Positions 42,679 to 51,344 are shown, numbered from the stretch's first letter. The stretch: 64,000 nucleotides of DNA from PCRC01 sp040384665 (GCA_040384665.1 JAZKIY010000002.1:20966-84965); one strand, 5' to 3'. A program made the numbers and translations. Notes: generated from the sequence alone by a model not told the origin.

Positions 42679-43509
42679 CTACATGGCCCAGATGCGGGGC
42701 TGGGTGGCGTCTTGTTGCCACAGGCCGCCACGCCAGGCGTTGCGCACCGCGCGCAGCAGCTGCAGCGCAGGCTCCACCACCGGCGCCAGCACCCGCACCA
42801 CCACCACGCGGGGGTTGGGCGCGGTGGCCCCGGCGCCAATTTGCGGCGCGTGGTCCTGAATGGCCGCGCGGGCCAGGTCGAGTGCGGCGTCGCGCCGGGC
42901 GCGGGGCAGGGCGCTGCCACAGGCCAGGTACAGCATGGCGCAGCAGCGTTGGCCGGCCAGGCCCAGCGGGCTGTCCATCAGGTGGTGGTCGGTGGCGCTC
43001 AGGAGTCCACGCTCCAGCCAGTGGCCGGGCAGTTCGGTGTGCAGTTGCAGTTGGCCTTGTACGAAGGGCTGGTCGGCATGTGGCAGGCCGAGTGCACAGA
43101 TGTCCCAGCCGATCAGTTCGGCGCCGGGGGCCAGTTGCAGTTCGGTGCGGCTTTCGGCCAGGCAGCCGCTGTAGGCGATGGTTTCCAGCGGCAGCCACTC
43201 CAGCCGCGCGCCTTCGCCCACCTGCAGCCGGTTGTGCTGCAGCGCGGGCTCGCCGAGCGAACGGTAGAAGCGGCTGGCGCCCGGCGTGGTAATGAGCCCA
43301 TGCGCGCCAGGGGCCACCGTCACGTCCACGGTGAGTGTGTCACCGCCCACCAGCCCGCCGGGCGGGTGCACCAGCACGTTGTGGCAGACCGCGTCGCCCT
43401 CGGGGTAGAGGCTTTGCAAAATGCGCAGCGGCCCTTCGTGCTGGAAGCGGGCCACGGTGCGGCCGGCCTGCAGGCTGTAGTCGAGTTGCAGCTTGGCTTG
43501 CCACACCAT
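42679..43509 (-). CDS. ureD: Urease accessory protein UreD (separated from the ure operon)
   Basis: A 276-aa beta-sheet protein that docks UreF and UreG onto apo-urease during nickel insertion. Conserved stretches are LQSLYPEGDAVCHNVLVHPPGGLVGGDTL, ITTPGASRFYRS, LEWLPLETIAYSGCLAESRTEL and ELIGWDICALGLP. It lies 25 kb from ureABCEFG, although ureD is usually the first gene of that operon. Its ATG overlaps the stop of a Tat lipoprotein gene by one base (TGATG), so the two are co-transcribed. Confidence 0.93.
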   Translation of the reverse strand: MVWQAKLQLDYSLQAGRTVARFQHEGPLRILQSLYPEGDAVCHNVLVHPPGGLVGGDTLTVDVTVAPGAHGLITTPGASRFYRSLGEPALQHNRLQVGEGARLEWLPLETIAYSGCLAESRTELQLAPGAELIGWDICALGLPHADQPFVQGQLQLHTELPGHWLERGLLSATDHHLMDSPLGLAGQRCCAMLYLACGSALPRARRDAALDLARAAIQDHAPQIGAGATAPNPRVVVVRVLAPVVEPALQLLRAVRNAWRGGLWQQDATQPRIWAM

Positions 43510-44261
43510 CAGGCGGCCACCAATTCAAAACGCACCCAGTCTTCGACCTCGCGTTCGCGCCGTTCGCCCTGGCGCAGGTACTCGCCGGTCCATTCGCGGC
43601 GCACCCAGAAACCGAGCGCGGGGGCGAACCAGAGTGTTTCGGTGCGGTTGTTGCCGCGGCGCCAGCGTTCCGGGTGGTCGAACCAGATCTGGCGTTGCAC
43701 GCGCAATGCCAGGTACTCGCCCGCCGGCACGCGGATGCGTTCCCAGCCCAGGGCTTCGACCCGGGTTTGCCAGCGCAGCGGGTGGTACTCGTCGTCCCGC
43801 TTGTAGACGCCCGACTCGTAGGGGCTGGTGCCCAGCTGCAGCCCGTCGGGCAGCCAGCGGCTGGGCGGGGTGAAGCGGTAGGTGGTGTCGTGAAACATCT
43901 CTTCCGCCACGTGGGTCAGGCTGGCGAGCACCAGCTGGCCGGTGCGGGCGCTGCCGTCGGTGCGGTAGGTGTTGGAGGCGGGCAGGCGCACCGCCAGCGT
44001 GGCGGCCCCGCCGGGGGCGCTGGCCAGCACCTCGTAACGGGCGTTGCCAATCACCAGCCCGTTGTAGAGGTTGGTGGCGTTGAACGCCATCACCTGGCCC
44101 ACACGCAGTGGTTGCACCGCCAGCGTGGCGGGGGGCGGCTCGAACACCGGTGTGGCGGCACAACCGGGCAGCAGGGGCAGGGTGGTGGGCAGCATGGCCA
44201 GGCCGGCCCAGCGGGCCGAGCGCGCGAGCCATTCTCGACGGGTGGGTTGGGTGGGTGTCAT
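43509..44261 (-). CDS. Tat-type lipoprotein of unknown function, upstream of ureD
   Basis: A 250-aa protein. The N-terminus MTPTQPTRREWLARSARWAG has twin arginines, and hydrophobic residues end in the lipobox LLPGC. The mature part is beta-rich (FHDTTYRFTPPSRWLPDG, RWQTRVEALGWERIRVPAGEYLALRVQRQIWFDHPER) and ends in FWVRREWTGEYLRQ. No family is recognised. Because its stop overlaps the ureD ATG by one base, it is translated with ureD. The frame continues upstream of 44261, but the signal peptide begins at that ATG. Confidence 0.65.
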   Translation of the reverse strand: MTPTQPTRREWLARSARWAGLAMLPTTLPLLPGCAATPVFEPPPATLAVQPLRVGQVMAFNATNLYNGLVIGNARYEVLASAPGGAATLAVRLPASNTYRTDGSARTGQLVLASLTHVAEEMFHDTTYRFTPPSRWLPDGLQLGTSPYESGVYKRDDEYHPLRWQTRVEALGWERIRVPAGEYLALRVQRQIWFDHPERWRRGNNRTETLWFAPALGFWVRREWTGEYLRQGERREREVEDWVRFELVAA

Positions 44262-44318
44262 GTGTGCATTGCTTTGTAGCACATGGGTCTGGCGGCTGCA
44301 GATTCGGCTGGATTCGTC

Positions 44319-45665
44319 ACAATGCCATTCATGCCTATGCCGACCTTGATGCCAGACGCCACCACGGCCCCCGAGTTCCTGCGCCATTTGTTCAACGTCG
44401 CGGTACAGCGCGCACAGCCCGCCCACAGCATGGCCGGGCATGTCGCTGCATTGGCGGCGTCGCACACCGGCCGAACGCTGGTGCTGGGTGCCGGCAAGGC
44501 GGCGGGCGCGATGGCGCAGGCGCTGGAACAGCAGTGGCCGGCCGACCAAGCGCTGTCGGGCCTGGTGGTCACCCGCTATGGGCACACGCCGCCGCGGCCC
44601 GCAGGCTTGCCGCAGCGTATCGAGGTGGTGGAAGCCGCCCACCCGGTGCCCGACGCGGCGGGCCTGGCGGCGGCCCAGCGCATGCTGGCGTTGGCCCAGG
44701 GCTTGACCGCAGACGACCTGGTGCTGTGCCTGATCTCCGGCGGTGGCTCGGCGCTGCTGACGCTGCCAGCCCAGGGCCTGACGCTGGCCGACAAGCAGCG
44801 CATCAACCATCAACTGCTGGCCAGCGGCGCCGGCATTGGCGAGATGAACTGCGTGCGCAAACACCTGTCGCAGATCAAAGGCGGGCGGCTGGCGGCCGCC
44901 TGTGCGCCGGCGCGGGTGGTGACGCTGGCCATCAGCGACGTGCCGGGCGACGACCCGTCCACCATCGCCAGCGGCCCCACCGTGGGCGACGCCACCACCT
45001 GCGCCGACGCGCTGGCCATTCTGCAGCGCTACCGCATCGCGCTGCCGCCTGCGGTGCACCAGGCGCTGATGGACGGCGCGCTGGAAACCCCCAAGCCCGC
45101 CGACGCGGTGTTTGCCAGCCATGCGCTGCACTTGGTGGCCACGCCGCGCCAGTCGCTCGAAGCGGCGGCTTCAGCCGCGCGTGCGGCGGGCATCGCCGCG
45201 CACGTGCTGAGCGACGAGATGGAAGGCGAGTCGCGCGAGGTGGGCAAGGTGCACGCGGCGCTGGCGCGCGCGGTCGCCTTGCACGGCCAACCGTTTGCCC
45301 GGCCCTGTGTGCTGCTGAGCGGTGGTGAAACCACGGTGACGCTGCGGCCCCAACCCCCCGGTGCGGTGAAGGGGCGAGGCGGCCGCGCTGGCGAGTTCTG
45401 CCTTGGCCTGGCACAGGCGCTGCAGGGCCAGCCCGGCGTGTACGCGCTGGCGGCCGACACCGACGGCATCGACGGCGTGGAAGACAACGCCGGTGCCCAA
45501 CTGGGCCCCGACACGCTGGCGCGTGCCCAGGCGCTGGGGCTGAAGGTGGACGACCACCTGGACCACAACGACGCTTACCGCTACTTCGACGCCTTGGGCG
45601 ATCTGGTGGTGACCGGGCCGACCCACACCAACGTCAACGACTTTCGCGCGCTCCTGATTTTGTAG
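44319..45665 (+). CDS. Glycerate 2-kinase (GckA/TtuD family)
   Basis: A 448-aa MOFRL-family kinase producing 2-phosphoglycerate from D-glycerate in the serine/glyoxylate routes; the family is often misnamed hydroxypyruvate reductase. Conserved parts: RTLVLGAGKAAGAMAQALE, LVLCLISGGGSALLTLPA, MNCVRKHLSQIKGGRLA, ISDVPGDDPSTIASGPTVGD, LLSGGETTVTL, and ADTDGIDGVEDNAGAQ. The ATG at 44319 (MPFMPMPTLMP) is preferred; other in-frame Met codons exist. Its stop TAG lies within dispersed repeat copy D. Confidence 0.9.
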   Translation, partial: TMPFMPMPTLMPDATTAPEFLRHLFNVAVQRAQPAHSMAGHVAALAASHTGRTLVLGAGKAAGAMAQALEQQWPADQALSGLVVTRYGHTPPRPAGLPQRIEVVEAAHPVPDAAGLAAAQRMLALAQGLTADDLVLCLISGGGSALLTLPAQGLTLADKQRINHQLLASGAGIGEMNCVRKHLSQIKGGRLAAACAPARVVTLAISDVPGDDPSTIASGPTVGDATTCADALAILQRYRIALPPAVHQALMDGALETPKPADAVFASHALHLVATPRQSLEAAASAARAAGIAAHVLSDEMEGESREVGKVHAALARAVALHGQPFARPCVLLSGGETTVTLRPQPPGAVKGRGGRAGEFCLGLAQALQGQPGVYALAADTDGIDGVEDNAGAQLGPDTLARAQALGLKVDDHLDHNDAYRYFDALGDLVVTGPTHTNVNDFRALLIL

Positions 45666-45700
45666 CTGTACCGCAAGGTTTCACTAAGGCTTGAGGCCAG
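45663..45700 (-). repeat. Dispersed intergenic repeat, copy D (truncated)
   Basis: Minus-strand orientation: CTGGCCTCAAGCCTTAGTG, AAACCTTGCGGTACAGCTAC. The distal hairpin arm is missing. The stop codon TAG of glycerate kinase (45663-45665) lies in the repeat's conserved AGCTA segment, and the creatininase-DUF924 start codon follows 1 nt after the repeat. Confidence 0.75.
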
Positions 45701-45701
45701 A

Positions 45702-47099
45702 ATGATCCAAAAAATCGCTGCAAAGCACCCTGGAACGCCTGCCAAGGCGCCGGGCGTCGCCCTGGACACCCTCACCTGGCCCCAGGCCGAGGCTGTGCTG
45801 ACAGCCGACACCGTGGCCGTCATCCCCCTGGGTGCCGCGACCAAGGAACACGGTCCGCACCTGCCGCTCAACACCGACTGGCTGCAGGTCGAGCACCTGA
45901 AGCGCCAGGTGATGGCGGCGGCCGATGTGGTCGTGCTCCCCACCATCGCCTACAGCCACTACCCGGCCTTCACCGACTACCCCGGCTCGGTCTCGCTGGA
46001 CGCCGCCACCGCCCGCGACACGGTGCTGGGCATCGCCCGCAGCCTGGCGCGGCACGGCGTGCGGCGCGTCTACGTCATCAACTACGGCATTTCCACCAAC
46101 GGCCCGTTGCAGGCCGCCGCAGAGACGCTGGCCGAAGAAGGCGTGCTGCTGCGCTTCACCGACCTGACCCAGGCCGGCCCGGTGAAGGCCGCGCTGCAGC
46201 GCCAGCAGGGCGATGGCAGCCATGCCGATGTGGTTGAAACCTCGGTGATGCTGCACGTCGCCCCCGAGGTGGTGGACATGTCCCTCGCCGTGCGCGACCA
46301 GCACCCCGACCGCGGCCCCGGCGGCCTGACGCGCGACCCACAAGGCCCCGGCGTCTACTCGCCCAGCGGCACCTACGGCGACCCGACCGGTGCCACCGCC
46401 GAACTCGGCGCCCAGCTGGTGGGCGAGCTGCTGCAGGCCATCCTGCAAGACATCGCCGCGTTGCGCGGCGCCGTGCCACCCGCGCCGGCCGAAACACCCG
46501 GCAGCGTGCTCGCCTTCTGGTTTGGCGGGCCGTTGGAGGCCGCCACCAACGGCGCCACCGTGGCCGCGCAACAGGCCGCCCTCTGGTGGCAAAAAGACCC
46601 GGCCACCGACGCCGCCATCCGCACCCGCTTCGCTGGCTGGACCGCCCGTGCCGCCAGCGGCGCGTTGGACGCCTGGGCCCACACGCCGCGTGGCCGGCTC
46701 GCGCTCATCGTGCTCACCGACCAGTTCCCGCGCAACGTGTACCGCGACACACCGCAGGCCTTCGCCTTCGACGCGCTGGCCCGCCGCTGGTGCCAGCAAG
46801 GCCTGCAGCGCGGCGACGACCAGGCGCTGCGGCCCATCGAGCGTGTGTTCTTCTACCTGCCTTTGGAGCACTCGGAGGCGCTGGCCGACCAGGAGCGCGC
46901 CGTTGCGCTGATGCACGCCCTCACGCAGGCGGTGCCGCCGGCACAGGCCGAGGCCTTCCACAGCTACAGCCGCTTTGCCGAGCGCCACCACGCGATCGTT
47001 GCGCGCTTTGGCCGCTTCCCGCACCGCAACGCCATCCTTGGCCGGCCGTCCACGCCGGAAGAAGCCAGCTTCCTCACCCAACCCGGTTCCGGGTTCTGA
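45702..47099 (+). CDS. Creatininase-DUF924 fusion protein
   Basis: A 465-aa two-domain protein. Residues about 18-250 are a creatininase-family amidohydrolase: metal ligands E49, H53 and D59 (EHGPHLPLNTD), then HADVVETSVML with H174 and E179; the usual NGHGGN turn reads NYGISTNG. Residues about 266-462 are a complete DUF924 domain (VLAFWFGG, LVLTDQFPRN-like LTDQFPRNVYRDTPQAFAFDALA, FYLPLEHSE, GRFPHRNAILGR). I know these domains as separate proteins. Linker AALRGAVPPAPAETPG joins them. The frame is continuous. The substrate is unknown, possibly a cyclic amide or a formylated amine. Confidence 0.85.
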   Translation: MIQKIAAKHPGTPAKAPGVALDTLTWPQAEAVLTADTVAVIPLGAATKEHGPHLPLNTDWLQVEHLKRQVMAAADVVVLPTIAYSHYPAFTDYPGSVSLDAATARDTVLGIARSLARHGVRRVYVINYGISTNGPLQAAAETLAEEGVLLRFTDLTQAGPVKAALQRQQGDGSHADVVETSVMLHVAPEVVDMSLAVRDQHPDRGPGGLTRDPQGPGVYSPSGTYGDPTGATAELGAQLVGELLQAILQDIAALRGAVPPAPAETPGSVLAFWFGGPLEAATNGATVAAQQAALWWQKDPATDAAIRTRFAGWTARAASGALDAWAHTPRGRLALIVLTDQFPRNVYRDTPQAFAFDALARRWCQQGLQRGDDQALRPIERVFFYLPLEHSEALADQERAVALMHALTQAVPPAQAEAFHSYSRFAERHHAIVARFGRFPHRNAILGRPSTPEEASFLTQPGSGF

Positions 47100-47127
47100 A
47101 CGCTTTCACAACGTCTGGAGACATGCC

Positions 47128-47760
47128 ATGAGCGACCGCCACGTCACCCTGTTCCATTGCCCACAAACCCGTTCGTCTGGCGCGCTGGTGCTGCTCGAAG
47201 AACTGCAGGCCGACTACCGCCTGCACCCCCTCAACATGAAAACCGGCGAGCACCGCCAGCCGGCTTACCTCGCCATCAACCCGATGGGCAAGGTGCCCGC
47301 AGTGCAGCACGGCGACGCGCTCATCACCGAGCAGGTGGCCATCTTCATTTACCTGGCCGACCTCTACCCCGAAGCTGGCCTGGCCCCTGCCATCGGTGAC
47401 CCCTTGCGCGGCCCCTACCTGCGCTGGATGGCCTACTACGGTTCCAGCTTCGAGCCGGCGGTGGTCGACAGGTCGCAGAAAAACGTGCCCCCGTCTGGCA
47501 TGTGCCCCTACGGCGATTTCGACACCATGCTCAAAACCCTGACCGACCAGCTCGAACGCGGCCCCTACCTCCTGGGCGAACGCTTCAGCGCCGCCGACGT
47601 GCTGTGGGGCGGCGCGCTGGGCTGGACCACGATGTTCGGCCTGGTGCCCAAGCTGCCAGTCGTCCAGGCCTACATCGCCCGCCACCAGGCCCGGCCCAGC
47701 GTGGCCAAGGTGCAGGCACAAGACGCGGTGCTGGCCGCGCAGCACGCACCACAACCATAA
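47128..47760 (+). CDS. Glutathione S-transferase family protein
   Basis: A 210-aa cytosolic GST. The N-terminal thioredoxin fold holds LFHCPQTRSSGALVLLEEL, AINPMGKVPAVQHGDALITEQVAIFIYLADLYP (cis-Pro and the Glu/Ser glutathione motif). The C-terminal helical domain has LLGERFSAADVLWGGALGW, the N-capping box. The start MSDRHVTLFHC at 47128 is chosen. It lies 28 nt after the fusion gene and 22 nt before the tautomerase gene, so the three are likely co-transcribed. Confidence 0.88.
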   Translation: MSDRHVTLFHCPQTRSSGALVLLEELQADYRLHPLNMKTGEHRQPAYLAINPMGKVPAVQHGDALITEQVAIFIYLADLYPEAGLAPAIGDPLRGPYLRWMAYYGSSFEPAVVDRSQKNVPPSGMCPYGDFDTMLKTLTDQLERGPYLLGERFSAADVLWGGALGWTTMFGLVPKLPVVQAYIARHQARPSVAKVQAQDAVLAAQHAPQP

Positions 47761-47782
47761 GCCCCGCAGGAGACACACCACC

Positions 47783-48223
47783 ATGCCCACCTACACCGTC
47801 ACCGCGCCCGAAGGCCGCCTCACACCCGCCCACAAGCAGGCCGTGGCGAAAGCCATCACCCACACCCACCACACCGTCACCGGCGCCCCCAGCTACTTTG
47901 CACAGGTAATTTTTGTGGACGTGAAGCCCGGCAACTACTTCATTGGCGGTGTGCCACTGGCCGACGACCAGGTCTTTGTGCACGGCCAGATCCGCGCCGG
48001 TCGCACGGACGAAGACAAGGCCCGCCTCGTCAGAGGCTTGCTGGATGCCGTGGGCGAAGCCGCTGCGGCCCCCGCCCATGCGGTGTGGGTCTACATCCTT
48101 GACCTGGTGCCCAGCCAGATGGCCGAGTTCGGCCATGTGTTGCCCGAGCCGGGCGGTGAAGCGGCTTGGACGGCCGCATTGCCGGCGGAAGACCGGGCGC
48201 GCATGGCGAAGATCGGCAAGTAG
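47783..48223 (+). CDS. Tautomerase-superfamily protein, cis-CaaD-like
   Basis: A 146-aa tautomerase-superfamily protein whose first residue after Met removal is Pro1 (MPTYTV). Counting from Pro1, all six residues known to matter in cis-3-chloroacrylate dehalogenase fall at the same positions: Pro1, His28, Arg70, Arg73 (IRAGR), Tyr103 (WVYI) and Glu114 (MAEFG). The length is also close to cis-CaaD (about 149). The inactive-like homolog Cg10062 shares these residues, so activity on haloacrylates or on acetylene carboxylates cannot be told apart here. A GST gene precedes it. Confidence 0.85.
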   Translation: MPTYTVTAPEGRLTPAHKQAVAKAITHTHHTVTGAPSYFAQVIFVDVKPGNYFIGGVPLADDQVFVHGQIRAGRTDEDKARLVRGLLDAVGEAAAAPAHAVWVYILDLVPSQMAEFGHVLPEPGGEAAWTAALPAEDRARMAKIGK

Positions 48224-48416
48224 GCGGTCTTGGCCGCGCCCCCGGATCCCACCAGGGTCGGGTGGGGTCGCGGCGTCTGACGCCGACTTTCGGCGTTGCC
48301 TTTGTCCTACAGCCAGCGGTGCGACCGGCTGACGGTGCTGGCGCGTGGTTTTTTCTACATTGGAGTTGTGGCGGAACACAACCCGCCCACTTAACCAACC
48401 TACGAAGGGAATCACC

Positions 48417-48614
48417 ATGAACAAGAACCAAGTCACCGGCCGTGTTGATCAACTGACCGGCAAAGTCAAAGAGATTGCGGGCAAGGTCGTTGGCAACGAG
48501 AAGCTGGAAGCCGAAGGCAAGCTGGAGCAGGCCTCTGGCAAGGTGGAAGCCACCTACGGCGACGTGAAAGAGAACGCCAAAGACAAAGCCAAAAACCTGA
48601 TCAACAAGATCTGA
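48417..48614 (+). CDS. CsbD family stress-response protein
   Basis: A 65-aa hydrophilic protein, MNKNQVTGRVDQLTGKVKEIAGKVVGN, rich in Lys, Gly, Ala and Glu, with the CsbD pattern of repeated G-K-x-E turns. CsbD proteins accumulate under general stress; the mechanism is unclear. It has a ribosome site (GAAGGGA) and is followed 37 nt later by a BON-domain lipoprotein, another stress-associated type. Confidence 0.85.
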   Translation: MNKNQVTGRVDQLTGKVKEIAGKVVGNEKLEAEGKLEQASGKVEATYGDVKENAKDKAKNLINKI

Positions 48615-48651
48615 TCCGGAACCGATTCAACCCCCGCCTGAGGAGTAAACC

Positions 48652-49128
48652 ATGCAAACCAAGCACATCAAAACCGCCACCCTGGCCGCATCGATTGCAC
48701 TGCTGACCACGCTGGTCGCCTGCAGCAAGCCAGCCGACGATGCCACCGCCGGCCAGAAACTGGACTCGGCCGTGGCCAAGACCGAGCAAGCCGCTGCCGA
48801 CGCCAAGACAGATGCCAAAGTGGCCATGTCCGACGCCGAGTCGTCTCTGAAGCAGGCTGGCCAGGACGCGAAAGTCAGCGCCTCCAACACCGCCAACAAG
48901 GTCGGGGTGGCGATTGACGACGCCGCCATCACCACCGCCGTGAACGCCGCGCTGGTGAAAGACAAGGACCTGAGCGCGCTGAAGATCGACGTGGACACCA
49001 AAGCCGGTGTGGTGACTTTGTACGGCCCGGCCCCCAGCGCCAGCGCCCGCGAGCGTGCCACCACCATCGCCAAGGCGGTGACCGGTGTGACCTCGGTCAA
49101 CAACCAGCTGGTGATCAGCGCGAGCTAA
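48652..49128 (+). CDS. BON-domain lipoprotein (OsmY-like)
   Basis: A 158-aa periplasmic lipoprotein with lipobox LVAC (Cys25). Residues about 30-85 are Ala/Asp/Lys-rich helices (KTEQAAADAKTDAKVAMSDAESSLKQAG). A single BON domain follows (DAAITTAVNAALVKDKDLSALKIDVDTKAGVVTLYGPAPSASARERATTIAKAVTGVTSVNNQL), thought to bind phospholipid. It probably acts in envelope stress together with the CsbD protein. Confidence 0.85.
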   Translation: MQTKHIKTATLAASIALLTTLVACSKPADDATAGQKLDSAVAKTEQAAADAKTDAKVAMSDAESSLKQAGQDAKVSASNTANKVGVAIDDAAITTAVNAALVKDKDLSALKIDVDTKAGVVTLYGPAPSASARERATTIAKAVTGVTSVNNQLVISAS

Positions 49129-49148
49129 AACCGCTCTGCGCCTGACAG

Positions 49149-49196
49149 CGCCCTGCCTGCCGCCGCCGGACGATTCTGGTGGTTGGCGGCAGGGCG
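49149..49196. terminator. Inverted repeat in the convergent gap after the BON gene
   Basis: Arms CGCCCTGC / GCAGGGCG are separated by a GC-rich 32-nt loop that itself can pair. It lies in the convergent gap before the zinc peptidase gene and may act as a bidirectional terminator, but no T run follows, so this is tentative. Confidence 0.35.
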
Positions 49197-49215
49197 TTGC
49201 CACGTCTGGGCTGGG

Positions 49216-50460
49216 CTATGTCTGGTGCTGGCCGGTGTCGTCTTGCGTTTGCTGCTGGACAGCGGCTTCGACCATGGTGTCGTTGTTTTCCACCACTTCT
49301 GCGGGCGTGTCTTCGGTCACAGGTGGCGTTGCGGGTTGTACCGGTGCCGACACGCCACTGGCCTGGATCAGGTCGTGCACAAAGCGCAGCTTGTGCATGG
49401 CACCTTCGTACAGCGCAAAGGGGTAAGCATCGTCTTGCCCCAGGCTGCGGTTCAGGCTGTTGAGCAGCAGCGTCACCGGCACCCATTCGCGGGCCAGCTG
49501 GTCAAAGTCGGTCGGCCAGGCGGCAAAAGGGTCGCTCACACAGTCTTCTTCGCCGGCACCGGGCACCTGCAGCCGGGTGCTGTAGGCGGCGGCGGTTTCC
49601 AGCAGGTCCACCATGTGCAGGTAATGGGCCCAGGTTTCGGCCCAGTCTTCCCACGGGTGGGCGGTGGCGTAGGCGCTGACGTGCGAGGTCTGCCAGTCGT
49701 GGTTCTGGCGCGCGTAGTGGGCATCGAGCGCCTGCGCGTAGTCTTGCGACTCGTCGCCAAACAGCGCCCGGAAGTCGTCCAGCCGGTTGCCCCAGACCAC
49801 CAGCCGTTCCCAGTAAAAATGGCCCGACTCGTGGCGCAAATGGCCGAGCAGCGTGCGGTAGGGTTCGCGCAGCTGCAGGCGGCGGCGGGCGCGCTCGTCG
49901 TCGTCGGCTTCGGCCACGTTGAGGGTGATCACGCCGTTGTGGTGCCCGGTCATGACCACCGGCTGGCCTGGCAGGTCGGCCAGCAGGTCAAAGGTCGGGA
50001 TGTCGGCGGGGTGGGTGTTGGGCGACTGCAGGCCGAGGCGCGCCAGCGTGTAGTACAGGCGGCGCTTGGCCACCTCAATCCGGGCCCAGCGCGATGGGTT
50101 GGCCCCTTGTGAGAGATCGGGCAGCAGCCGGGTTTGGCGGCATGAAACACAGAGCGTGTTGTCGTCGTCCGCCGCCACCACAAAGTTGCAGGGCGGGTGG
50201 GCCGTGCGGTGGCCGCAGTGCCGGTAGCGTGGCGCGCCGCTGTTGTCACCGTCACCGGTGGGATGAATGGCTTGCCAGAGCGGTACGTCAGGCGCCGTGT
50301 CTTCGCTGTCTGGTGCCGGCGTGCCCATTTCTGGCACAGGCACCACCACCGTCATGTCCAGCGCCTCGGGCAGGAAGGCGAGCGTGCTGCCACAGTTCAG
50401 GCAGCTGACATTTTCAAAAAATACCGGGTGATCGCAGTGGCTGCAACGGAAGATTTTCAT
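49216..50460 (-). CDS. Putative zinc-binding metallopeptidase with N-terminal zinc ribbon
   Basis: A 414-aa cytosolic protein. The N-terminus MKIFRCSHCDHPVFFENVSCLNCGS is a four-Cys zinc ribbon; further pairs are CGHRTAHPPC and LCVSCRQTR. The catalytic zinc motif HESGH (HExxH) lies in LLGHLRHESGHFYWE, with WEDWAETWAHYLH as the downstream acidic/His ligand region. This matches the family annotated as putative zinc-binding peptidase. The C-terminus is a disordered Pro/Thr/Gln-rich tail. The start is placed at 50460 (MKIFRC). Substrate and role are unknown. Confidence 0.8.
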   Translation of the reverse strand: MKIFRCSHCDHPVFFENVSCLNCGSTLAFLPEALDMTVVVPVPEMGTPAPDSEDTAPDVPLWQAIHPTGDGDNSGAPRYRHCGHRTAHPPCNFVVAADDDNTLCVSCRQTRLLPDLSQGANPSRWARIEVAKRRLYYTLARLGLQSPNTHPADIPTFDLLADLPGQPVVMTGHHNGVITLNVAEADDDERARRRLQLREPYRTLLGHLRHESGHFYWERLVVWGNRLDDFRALFGDESQDYAQALDAHYARQNHDWQTSHVSAYATAHPWEDWAETWAHYLHMVDLLETAAAYSTRLQVPGAGEEDCVSDPFAAWPTDFDQLAREWVPVTLLLNSLNRSLGQDDAYPFALYEGAMHKLRFVHDLIQASGVSAPVQPATPPVTEDTPAEVVENNDTMVEAAVQQQTQDDTGQHQT

Positions 50461-50554
50461 GGGCTGCCGATGGTTTGCCGAGTGGCTCAAAACCGCCCAT
50501 TGTGCTGCCTGAACGGCGGCTTGGCTGTAGGACGAATGCGCGCTTGGTCCGGCT

Positions 50555-51301
50555 TCAGCTGCCGCAGACCGCGCAGCCGGTGTGGCGTGGCAGGCGCAGC
50601 TCGTTCCATTCCATCGTGCGGCCGTCCAGCATTTGCAGCCGGCCGGCGAGCGACTGGCCTGTGGGCACCAGCAACTTCAGTGCTTCCGCCGCCTGCACCG
50701 CGCCGATGATGCCCACCAGTGGCGCGAACACACCCATGGTGGCGCAGCGGGTTTCCTCGAACGTGGCGTCGGCCGGGAACACGCAGGCGTAGCAGGGCGA
50801 GGCGCTGTTGCGCGGGTCGTACACCGTGACCTGCCCGTCAAAACGGATGGCGGCACCCGAGACCAGCGGCTTCTTGTGCTTCACGCAGGCGGCGTTCACC
50901 GCATGGCGGGTGGTGAAGTTGTCGCAGCAGTCCAGCACCACGTCGGCGGAGCGTACCAATGCGTCCAGCTCGGTGGCACCGGCGCGGGCGATGACCGGGG
51001 TGACGCGCACGTCGGGGTTGATGGCCTCGATCGACAGCTTGGCCGACTCGGCCTTGGCCATGCCGACGCGGGCGAGGTTGTGGGCAATCTGGCGCTGGAG
51101 GTTGGTGGCGTCCACCACGTCGTCGTCGACGATGGTGATGTGGCCAACCCCGGCCGAACCGAGGTAGAGCGCGGCGGGCGACCCGAGCCCGCCTGCGCCA
51201 ATGATCAGCGCGTGCGCCGCGAGCAGCCGTTCCTGGCCATCGTCGCCGATTTCATTCAAAAGGATGTGGCGCGAGTAGCGCAGCAGCTGTTCGTCGTTCA
51301 T
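50555..51301 (-). CDS. moeB: MoeB/ThiF-type adenylyltransferase (E1-like)
   Basis: A 248-aa enzyme that adenylates the C-terminal glycine of MoaD or ThiS. Nucleotide motif: IIGAGGLGSPAALYL. Substrate segment: DDDVVDATNLQRQIAH. Zinc is held by two Cys pairs, CYAC and CAVC near the C-terminus. RCATMGVFAPLVG carries the conserved Cys region. MoeB versus ThiF cannot be settled from sequence, but the order gpmA-ctpA-moeB is conserved in Burkholderiales. Confidence 0.88.
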   Translation of the reverse strand: MNDEQLLRYSRHILLNEIGDDGQERLLAAHALIIGAGGLGSPAALYLGSAGVGHITIVDDDVVDATNLQRQIAHNLARVGMAKAESAKLSIEAINPDVRVTPVIARAGATELDALVRSADVVLDCCDNFTTRHAVNAACVKHKKPLVSGAAIRFDGQVTVYDPRNSASPCYACVFPADATFEETRCATMGVFAPLVGIIGAVQAAEALKLLVPTGQSLAGRLQMLDGRTMEWNELRLPRHTGCAVCGS

Positions 51302-51344
51302 GGCCGCTGCGCGCCGGTGCCTGCCGCGTGCTGCGGCAAAGGCA

